NCBI GenBank assembly: GCA_010645155.1
Contig: CM021317.1
Span: 12,363,263-12,427,262 of the forward strand
Length of the DNA: 64,000 nt
Direction: 5' to 3'
DNA from: Tigriopus japonicus
Taxonomy: Eukaryota; Arthropoda; Copepoda; Harpacticoida; Harpacticidae
Part shown: positions 47,101 through 64,000 of the stretch, piece by piece
How positions within the stretch are numbered: position 1 is the stretch's first letter
Layout of the letters: every line of letters begins with the position of its first letter
Translations under genes and position numbers: made by a program
The notes under the pieces: generated by a model
The model's input: the letters and a program-made list of their open reading frames with translations, nothing else
The model's database searches: none
What the model was told of the DNA's origin: nothing

Positions 47101-50100
47101 TTCATAATCCTATAAGTTTCATGAACTGGGTGCCAGAGTAGTGTATAAAATGGCATAAACAATGTGAGAGATTTTCCCATGCATGTTGATTTGTCTTGGA
47201 GATGAACTCATAGGGCATTATTAGATTTTAAACTTGAACAACAAGTGAAGAGCTGCTGCCTGTTGCATTGTTAGGTAACATTAGTTCTTCATTTCTTTTC
47301 CATTCCTTTTGATCCCCAGAAAAAAATGCTTTTGTAAAAACTAAAGACCAGTGGACATGAAACAACCATTTCCTGACAAACTGATGGTATTTGGTCATAT
47401 AACTTCAGTTCAGAAGTTCCAACACAAATCAAACCACTGTTTCAAAATCACTCTTTGATTTGCCTCAAGCCTCTTATTTTGCATTGACATAACACACCAA
47501 AAGTGTCTTAACTCAAGGACTGGTGAGACTACTAGGATTCTGACCAAATAATACAGGGCATTGTCGTTCAATGGCAAATGGTCAATTCCTGTCCATTGAT
47601 TGTTTTTCATTTATGGTTAATATCAGTGTAAACCCTCCAATGCCTGCACCTCTTATGGTCTTGCTTAAGCAGGATTGCCTGATCAGATTTTTTTACCCAA
47701 CATTTTGGCAACATAGGAAATATTTTCTATTTTCTCCACGTCCTTGGAACTACATTAGTCACAATCACTAATTGATGACATAACGCACAGTTTGAAGCTT
47801 ATTCCACTATTGGGTGCCCAAACTTGTATTGCTATTGTTTACAATAAGGCTTAAGTTGGTAGGAGAGGTTTGGTGATATCAAAAGTTGACACTTCCTTAC
47901 TCCAGAGTCCTTGGCTAGACCTAGTTGATGTCACTCAGATCTCGAATTATTTTTTCAGCTCAAAGCGTCACAGACTATAGCAAAATATGCTAAAAACCGC
48001 TGAATATAAAAATCAAATTTGATTTATAAGTGCTGAGCGAAAAAATGCTAAGAATAGCAATAAATTTCACAATCAGAAAAATTGTAGAAGGACAAAAAAT
48101 ATTTCTAAATAGACGAAAGTCCGTGAATGAGTTGAAAAAATAAAAAAAAACCATTTGCCGATAGATTTTGTAGTTTATCTACCATACAAAACCTGATTTC
48201 AGGGAAATTGGGGTAATTTTTTTAGAGTGCGTGTTTTCTTTTGGTATCGTTGAATGTATTCTTAATTAGACATGGAACTGAAGCCGATATTTCTTCTTGT
48301 ATTAATATATTCATTTTAATTATACAAGAGAAGTGACTTTTTTGCATTTCCCTAGGGCATCGATGAGATGATTGTGGCAGTTGGCAGAGAGCCTTACATT
48401 TATCCCGTAAGGGGATGGCAGACTTTTAAGTTGGAATGGATTTTTAAGCAATTCCAGCATATTTCGCTTCTATGGATTAATCAAAAAAGAAGTCTACGAG
48501 CCTCAATTAGACCAAAAACAGACTAACTGTTTTTATGCACTAAAAACGTTACAAGCTATGCCCACCTGGCCGGCCAACCATTTACAGTTTTTTCACGCCT
48601 TTTGCAAAACCTGTCTTTCATTTTTTTCGTAATTCATTTCAGAGTTCAAGGCTTTGTCTCATCCGATTAGCCGAAGATTCACTTCGGTTGCTTTGTCTGA
48701 ACGCCTTCAGGGTGAACTTCAAGGCATTCGGGACGCTGGAACGTGGAAATCCGAGCGGATCATTACTTCTAAACAAGATGTGTCAATTAAGGTCCATGGA
48801 AACAATCAACCGATACTGAACTTCTGCGCTAATAACTATCTGGGTTTATCTGTAAGAAAATTCTTTACATGTGCTTAAAGAATATGAATGAAAATGGAAC
48901 GTATATGACTCTTCATTGTAGAGTCATCCTGACGTTGTAAACGCAAGCATAAAGGCTTTGCAAACCCATGGAGCTGGTCTCAGTTCGGTTCGGTTCATTT
49001 GTGGGACACAGGACATTCATAAGGTGAAGCTCGAATTTCCCGCCTAAGAAGCAATGTGGATTCATGCAGTAGTCGGTGGTTTCTTTCAGGACTTGGAAAA
49101 CAAGATCTCATTGTTCCATGGGAGAGAGGATACCATTTTATACGCGAGTTGCTTTGATGCTAATGCAGGTTTATTTGAACAAATTTTGGGACCTGAAGAT
49201 GCGGTCTTCTCAGACGCACTTAATCATGCGTCGATCATTGATGGGATCAGATTGTGCAAGGCAAAGAAATTCCGATATGCCCATAAAGATATGAAAGGTA
49301 TCAACTAGCACCGTCGATTTGAAAAAAAAATGCTTAACTAATCAGTTCAATTCCAGACTTGGAGGCCAAGCTTGCGGAGAATGAAGATGCTCGAACAAAG
49401 CTCATTGCTACGGATGGTGTGTTTTCCATGGACGGAAACGTGGCTCCCTTGAAAGAGATTTGTGATTTGGCTGACAAGTAAGTATGATTTCATATCAATA
49501 TTTCAAAATCTTGAAAACAATTTCTCACGTTTTTGCAAAAGTTACGACACAGCGTTAGCATTTTGAATAGATTAAATACACCTATTATGTTTGCACTTTT
49601 GAAATGCCCGATATCAACAGGTTAAAAATCATTGAACAACTCATTATATGGAGCTCATGTGGAGATACAACTTGTATGGATTAAAAGACTCTCTAAATTT
49701 GACAAATTTGCCATAACGTAACTCCAGAACATAATATCATGTTGACTAACATACCCTGTTCACTTAGGTACAAGGCATTGGTTTTCATTGACGAGTGTCA
49801 TGCCACTGGTTTTTTCGGGAAAACTGGGCGTGGCACAGAGGAATTTTTTGGCTTAGAAGGCCGTGTTGACATCATAAATTCTACTTTGGGCAAGGCATTA
49901 GGTGGAGCTGCTGGAGGCTACACCTCTGCCAGAAAGGAAATCGTCGATCTTCTCCGACAACGTGCGCGTCCTTACTTATTCTCCAATTCCTTACCTCCGG
50001 CCGTTGTGGCCAGTGCTGCCCAGGTCAGGGTTACTTCATTTGAAATTATTTAAAAATGTGTTTTTTTTAAATTTCCTTTGCTTTAGGTATTTGATATGAT

Positions 50101-50473
50101 TCAGAACGACTCATCGTTAGTGGAGAAAATTGCAGAGAACACTACTCGTTTCCGATCAAAAATGACTGCAGCTGGATTTACAATTGCGGGTGAAAATCAC
50201 CCAATCTCTCCGGGTAAGAAGTGGAAGCGGTTTTGTTGGTACCATTTTCAAACCTTGCATATTTCAGTAATGTTGGGAGATGCTAAATTGGCGTCTGATT
50301 TTGCCAATGACATGTTGGAAAAGGGGATCTATGTGATTGGATTTAGCTTCCCTGTGGTTCCCAAAGGGCAAGCTCGGATTCGAGTTCAAATTTCGGGAGC
50401 TCACTCGGTGGAAGATATTGATCGTACGGTGGAAGCCTTCATAGAAGTGGGCAAGAACCGAAAAGTGATCTGA
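44133..50473 (+). CDS. GCAT: Glycine C-acetyltransferase (2-amino-3-ketobutyrate CoA ligase), mitochondrial
   Basis: Exons 44133-44160 (inferred), 48643-48851, 48922-49023, 49090-49297, 49357-49477, 49768-50023, 50087-50213 and 50268-50473, all in phase, 418 residues. This PLP enzyme cleaves 2-amino-3-oxobutyrate with CoA to glycine and acetyl-CoA in threonine breakdown. Family blocks are visible: [68 protein letters not shown], the PLP lysine in STLGKALGG (codon 49892-49894, residue 265), [13 protein letters not shown] and [14 protein letters not shown]. The N-terminus ([16 protein letters not shown]) looks like a mitochondrial presequence. The first exon MALRILIGQ is chosen because it ends in phase 1 with a CAAG|GTAAAT donor and gives the usual family length, but it lies 4.5 kb away. 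AATAAA is at 50526-50531. Confidence 0.9.
44473..44982. mobile_element. 'CAAGAAGCACTG' MITE, copy D
   Basis: Left AAGAAGCACTGAATTTCTGG with GGAGGCTAACG, right CGTTAGCCTCTC ending GAAATTCAGTGGTTCTT. The centre contains TTTGTGGTAAAGCAATTACC and its partner CCACAAAAGGGC. Lies in GCAT intron 1. Confidence 0.8.
45490..46125 (-). CDS. Unrecognised two-pass membrane protein, 211 residues
   Basis: Single open frame of 211 residues starting [16 protein letters not shown] do not recognise the family. Two hydrophobic stretches are visible: about 34-53 ([20 protein letters not shown]) and about 118-142 ([20 protein letters not shown] followed by [12 protein letters not shown]). The C-terminal 65 residues are charged and probably helical ([20 protein letters not shown]), with the start of a coiled coil. 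The frame has ordinary, non-repetitive codons, a start with no upstream ATG nearby, and AATAAA at 45476-45481 just past the stop, so it is likely a real intronless gene. It lies antisense inside the proposed GCAT intron 1. A small organelle or ER membrane protein is possible, but that is a guess. Confidence 0.65.
   Translation of the reverse strand: MYIHEPARTEFYYKHCPGFITQLVDLAPSKMRMCRIAMALTMCVLLQYGANAYIEMMGKRPSNNLSGGRSSAMPQKRTPSESIWIVTPTKTFGSKPINWIMEEDLETLKTEPTRLGVLTHIFLLNPLLLIAMGLYKIFSYLFGDLLVDPEEPMVLRRWVVDEYATEERIQEEKRKKYGDRSVVEYLEELRKQGKTLEDVLNPRYEPRTQEK
46579..46805. repeat. 227-bp hairpin element
   Basis: Perfect outer arms of about 55 bp (ATTGTGTGCATACCCCGAGT onward to AAGTGAAGAC and the inverse). 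An inner palindrome follows (GGTGACCAGTTCTCGGGCTA, AAGCCCTCGAACTGGTCACC). Almost the entire element can fold into one stem. The rest of the intron (46806-48642) holds no recognised gene. Confidence 0.9.
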
Positions 50474-50525
50474 AGTTCAATGGATGAAAAACGCATGCTA
50501 GATTTTCCAAAATTTATTTTTTGTA

Positions 50526-50531
50526 AATAAA
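50526..50531 (+). terminator. Poly(A) signal of GCAT
   Basis: AATAAA 53 nt after the stop codon. Confidence 0.7.
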
Positions 50532-50639
50532 TCATCAACCCAAAGTGTAGCCCAAAGTGTAAAAATCTGATGATTTGGTCAGGCACAAGTATTTCCCATT
50601 TGTTAATCGTACATTGATAATTTCAACCTGTCTTAAAAC

Positions 50640-51110
50640 TTGTTCACACACTTACCCACACACTTACCTGGCCAAGCCTGTCCTTGACTCGACCACACCA
50701 GGTACGGGTGACATCAGGCTCAAATTCCTGGGCCAAAGCCAGCTTCCAGGCAAGGAAAGCGGGCATGGGCCTTCCATATTTCCATGATCTCAAACATGGA
50801 TTGCTGAGGGAACCATTGGGTTAAGGTCAGGGCTGCTTGAAGCCCACATTACCTTGTCCCAGAATGCAGGTAAAACTTTTAGACATGTTCATTGAGGTCA
50901 TTAACACTGAATTTAGTCATTTTGAAGTTGATGGAAAAAGGGTCCTCATCGGCCACTGATTCCATGTTAAAAACAATAATTTTTCCATGCAGCTTCACAA
51001 TGGCTAAATTCAGTGGTAATGACCTCGATGACCATGCCTAGAAGTTCTTCCCTCCATTCTGTGACTCTTTGCTTTTTTCTACCTACACTTTATTTAGGGG
51101 TTGCGTAAGA
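50640..51110 (-). mobile_element. Tc1-like transposon 3' fragment, minus strand
   Basis: The minus strand matches the plus-strand fragment at 52462-52690 (FWDKETWASS ... IPAWKSDLVQEFKPDVTR region and the end TGTAGGTAGAAA). The frame is interrupted by stops and by a nested 153-bp MITE at 50884-51036. Confidence 0.65.
50884..51036. mobile_element. 153-bp hairpin MITE nested in the Tc1 fragment
   Basis: Arms of about 55 bp: CATGTTCATTGAGGTCATTA and the inverse ending TAATGACCTCGATGACCATG. The paired Tc1 fragment at 52.5 kb lacks this insertion. Confidence 0.75.
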
Positions 51111-52461
51111 AAATTCTTTGATGCTCTGTCCATCTGAAAAAATCACTTAAATACTTGGCTTTTTAGTTGGCACAAAAACATTCGTGTTTTTTATTTTTAT
51201 TGATTAATTAAATTAATTATTATTTTATTAGGTAGAAAATAAATATAAATTATGTGTTTTGTCTAAAAATTTATCTTTTCTCTCTCATCTTGGCAGAAAC
51301 TTAATGATCCTTTTGTCCCTGTGAGCTAATTCCGCTAACCATGAACATCTAGGATCTTTCGTCTGGATGTGTCCTACTATTTTAGGAAAATGGAAGATGT
51401 TTTTTCTCATGCTGTGAAAATAAAATGGGAGTATTTTTGTAATTGTCACCACCATGACCTCCTTCAACACCTGAATTATGCCCCTTTTGCTTCTTCAATT
51501 TGATTTTTTAAATGTTTGATTTCTGAAATGCTAGAAGAGCATTCATTGTTCAAGCCAATGGGGTTGTACAAACTACCCACAAATTAACTTTCTACTCATT
51601 GATCATCAATTTTCTCTGTTGAATTGGCTCAACAATTTTTAGATAGAATCCAGACCTTAGGTATAGTCAGACAATTTATTTGGATGTTTATGAAATTGAA
51701 TGTCTCAAGCAACTTCCAAGAACCCTCAATGTCATCCTCTTTAGGCAACTGCAATGACACAGAGGCAATGGATTACACTGGTACCAGTCTTCTTGGCCTG
51801 AGTAGTTGCAATGAATGCTTCACATGCCTTAAATATCATTTCACAATGCAAAATTTCTAAGGCTGCTTAATTATATTTAAAAAATAGCTTATTTGGTCTA
51901 TACATACCTAATCTAACATGAAAAAAGCTAACTCAACCTATCCCAATATGAATCCTAAGAATTTAAACTTATTCTAAGTACCAGTCAATCTACTTTTCAA
52001 AGAATTATCCAGGCAACCTCCAAAGATTGCAAGTGAGATAAAAATGCAGGCTTCTCAAGTCAGTAGGAGCTTTTTCATGTAGTGTTGATGTGATTTGGCA
52101 TATTTGGTCTATATTAATCTCTTAAAACTAACCATGTTGCCAAAAGGGTTCAAAAAAGAGTTAGAAGGAAGTCATGATGGTGGAAGTTGAAATCACAAAG
52201 TGAAAAACCTTTCATTTCATTTTTACATTAGAAAGAAGTGTTTACCATTTTCCTTGCTGGGAAGTAAGGCACAAAATGACAATTGACCTTTAAGCCCTTG
52301 CCTATTTGAGAAGTTTCCAAAAAAACAAGTACCAAATCTTTCTCTTCTACTTACTACTCCAAAAAATCAGAAATGGTTGATTAATTTTTGCACCAACTAA
52401 AAATAGAGTGATTTAGATGTAGTTTTCTAATGGACAGACCGTCAATTTTTTGCTCATGCAA
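51111..52461. other. Segment between inverted Tc1 fragments
   Basis: About 1.35 kb between two inverted Tc1-like fragments. Short open frames only, none recognised. Confidence 0.45.
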
Positions 52462-52690
52462 CCCCTAAATAAAGTGTAGGTAGAAAGAAGCCAAGATTCT
52501 GGGACAAGGAAACGTGGGCTTCAAGCAACCCTGACCTCAACCCGATGGACTTCTCTGTGCCATCTTTGATTGAGGCCAGGGTATTCAAGAAGGCCCATTC
52601 AGGTATCCCTGCCTGGAAGTCAGATTTGGTCCAGGAATTTAAGCCTGATGTCACTCGTGCTTGTTGTGGCCGAGTCAAGGAGGCGGCCAT
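52462..52690 (+). pseudogene. Tc1/mariner-type transposase C-terminal fragment
   Basis: Plus strand reads FWDKETWASSNPDLNPMDFS then HSGIPAWKSDLVQEFKPDVT and RACCGRVKEAA. SNPDLNPMDF matches the PDLNPxD block that holds the third acidic residue of DDxD transposases. The N-terminal two thirds are absent. Confidence 0.75.
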
Positions 52691-52860
52691 TTTGATGTTG
52701 ATTGTAAAAAAATAGCTGTACTAATTGATCACGGAGCCCATCTGCAAAATTCAAAGATTTTTCATTCTAGCGTACGTAATTGCTTAATTCAAACATTACT
52801 GGGTTCCCATTTAAACATATATATTTCATCTCGCATACGGTAGCATTATTTAGATTATTA

Positions 52861-53109
52861 CAGGGGTCGGCATCTGGTGGGCCGCAGCCCACATGTGGGC
52901 CCAAGGGTGATCGTTGGTGGACCCACGAGCAATGAGGAAAGTTCTAAATAATGGGCCCAAGAGAGAATCATAGTACTGTACTTGTGGCCACAGAGGTCTC
53001 TGATCTTTAATTCATGGGCCCATGAACCTGCGACCATCTGTATGGTGGGCCCCGACTTCACCAAACCAAATTTGGTGGGCGTTGGCACAAAAACGGTTGC
53101 CGACCCCTG
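52861..53109. mobile_element. hAT MITE with perfect 8-bp target duplication
   Basis: Ends CAGGGGTCGGCA and TGCCGACCCCTG, flanked on both sides by GATTATTA (52853-52860 and 53110-53117). 249 bp, internally rich in TGGTGGGCCC. Terminal CAGGGGT plus an 8-bp duplication is the hAT hallmark. A diverged relative lies at 9235-9445. Confidence 0.93.
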
Positions 53110-53307
53110 GATTATTATCTAGATTTGTTCCATCCTAACCTTAGGAAAAATGCTAACAATACAAACTACACTGTTGATTAGGCATTGGGCAGTTTAAGAC
53201 CGATACCTAATTCATACTTTCATACCTTCCAAACTACCTAAGGATTCATAAGACACGGAACAGCAAACCATGTGCGTAACTCGGAACTGGTCGACCTCAC
53301 AAAAAAT

Positions 53308-53423
53308 GTCGACGGCACAAGAAGTCGCGGCAAAAATGTCGACAGCTCAAGAAGTCGCGGCAAAAATGTCGACAGCTCAAGAAGTCGCGGCAAAAATGTC
53401 GACAGCTTAAGAAGTTGCAGCAG
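53308..53423. repeat. 30-bp tandem repeat, 3.9 copies
   Basis: Unit GTCGACAGCTCAAGAAGTCG plus CGGCAAAAAT, start points 53308, 53338, 53368 and 53398. The last copy is partial and diverged. Confidence 0.95.
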
Positions 53424-53717
53424 ATAGTAATTCTTAAGACACAAGTGTTGTTAATTCCTTTAAATCACCATATTTTAAACTTTCGCTAAATTTCCGAAAG
53501 AAGAAAAAAGTCGGAGTCACGAACGCTATTTTCTAAAATAACCCTTGACGGGAAAAATCACCGTCGCCTTCATATTGAACTAGGAGGAAATTACTTTTCA
53601 AGCCAAGTGTTTGACCAATCATATGTAATGAATGAATAGAGAATATAATTACGTGTTCCGTTTCTTTTAAAAAACCAGGTACTTCACTTCTTTCATGTGC
53701 CTTCAGATTGTTTCGAA

Positions 53718-53815
53718 AGCCTTCGTAGAAAAAGGCAAAAAACATAAAGTGATCAAAGTCAAGAGATGAAACAAGTGCACTAGATTTTCCAAAATATATT
53801 TTCATAAACAATTCA
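53718..53815 (+). pseudogene. Duplicated scrap of the GCAT 3' end
   Basis: GAAAGCCTTCGTAGAAAAAG to the end of AGATTTTCCAAAATATATTT matches the last codons and 3' untranslated region of GCAT at 50436-50540, including TAGATTTTCCAAAAT and the pattern TCATCAA after it. The upstream catalytic exons are missing here. Confidence 0.7.
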
Positions 53816-54107
53816 TCAATCGCTTTGTCCTTTCGTGGTTGTTTCAATGGCTGGATTTTTCAATAATCAGAGGGGAATCAGTAGAGACATACAATTGAAT
53901 TAGTAAAAGAGGAAAAAGGAATCGGCAGTTCTTATCTGTCTTGTCATGGAAGCTGAATGAAGTAGGAAGCAGCACCTTGTCAAGGAAGGCACATTAAGGT
54001 TCCATTGATTTTTGAAATGAATTGGGGCTTTTCAAAATTACATAGTAAAAACGAAGTCAACCAAGTTAAGAATTCATTGGTTATTCACATGATTGTCATG
54101 ATTCTTT
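53816..54107. other. 3' flank of vinculin
   Basis: No recognised feature; no AATAAA seen close to the vinculin stop. Confidence 0.4.
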
Positions 54108-63560
<9,453 letters not shown>

Positions 63561-64000
63561 NNNNNNNNNNNNNNNNNNNNNNNNNNNNNNNNNNNNNNNN
63601 NNNNNNNNNNNNNNNNNNNNNNNNNNNNNNNNNNNNNNNNNNNNNNNNNNNNNNNNNNNNNNNNNNNNNNNNNNNNNNNNNNNNNNNNNNNNNNNNNNNN
63701 NNNNNNNNNNNNNNNNNNNNNNNNNNNNNNNNNNNNNNNNNNNNNNNNNNNNNNNNNNNNNNNNNNNNNNNNNNNNNNNNNNNNNNNNNNNNNNNNNNNN
63801 NNNNNNNNNNNNNNNNNNNNNNNNNNNNNNNNNNNNNNNNNNNNNNNNNNNNNNNNNNNNNNNNNNNNNNNNNNNNNNNNNNNNNNNNNNNNNNNNNNNN
63901 NNNNNNNNNNNNNNNNNNNNNNNNNNNNNNNNNNNNNNNNNNNNNNNNNNNNNNNNNNNNNNNNNNNNNNNNNNNNNNNNNNNNNNNNNNNNNNNNNNNN
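63561..64000. other. Assembly gap (N)
   Basis: 440 unknown bases to the window edge. The gap begins exactly at the ATG-like codon of the vinculin exon, so this exon may continue into it. Confidence 0.99.

Noticed and set aside
48350..48401. Exon-like stretch (cctag acceptor, 17 open codons, CCC|GTAAGG donor) just upstream of GCAT exon 2
   Set aside because: It ends in phase 0 while GCAT exon 2 needs phase 1, and the residues do not resemble GCAT; probably chance.
53238..53444. Minus-strand frame with repeated LPRLLELSTF residues
   Set aside because: Simply the translation of the 30-bp tandem repeat; no start context, partner exon or domain.

Overview
The window is animal nuclear DNA: spliced genes with GT-AG introns, AATAAA signals close behind stop codons, many short non-autonomous transposons with inverted repeats, a tRNA-derived SINE and a Ty3/gypsy remnant. 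Gene content (SMYD, CCNQ, SLC6, GCAT and vinculin families) together with Tc1/mariner and hAT debris suits an arthropod. A small crustacean such as a copepod is my guess, but I cannot fix the species from sequence alone. No prokaryotic features or CRISPR arrays are present.

Layout. (1) 1-1800: broken gag-protease part of a Ty3/gypsy retroelement, minus strand. (2) 3.2-13.5 kb: two tandem SMYD (MYND plus SET) genes on the minus strand with the same three-exon structure, separated by nested MITEs, a large inverted repeat and a hAT-like relic. (3) 13.6-17.4 kb: a plus-strand cyclin-Q (CCNQ) gene, preceded by a 160-bp palindrome and an orphan exon-like stretch. (4) 17.4-24 kb: no gene recognised, dense in inverted-repeat elements. 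(5) 24.2-42.7 kb: two tandem minus-strand SLC6 sodium/chloride-coupled transporters with nine coding exons each and the same reading phase at every junction. Exons 2-3 and the intron between them are almost identical in the two genes while the rest has diverged, which points to gene conversion. (6) 44.1-50.5 kb: mitochondrial glycine C-acetyltransferase (GCAT), plus strand, with an unrecognised two-pass membrane protein gene on the opposite strand inside its long first intron. (7) 50.6-53.9 kb: Tc1-like and hAT debris, a 30-bp tandem repeat and a duplicated scrap of the GCAT 3' end. (8) 54.1-63.6 kb: the 3' half of a vinculin gene, minus strand, running into an assembly gap.

The most unusual object is the vinculin gene. 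Between its proline-rich neck exons sit three exons, all in phase 1-1, encoding 616 residues of low-complexity sequence with two paxillin LD-like motifs. If they are skipped, a normal vinculin neck is restored. A separate 207-codon exon at 60.6-61.2 kb starts with its own ATG and a Cys cluster, and its phase fits the same neck exon as the head does. It would make a head-less vinculin-tail protein. A 15-nt microexon lies within the tail. The locus therefore appears able to make several scaffold isoforms, which transcript data could test directly.

All exon joins come from reading splice signals and phase by eye. No alignment or database search was run.
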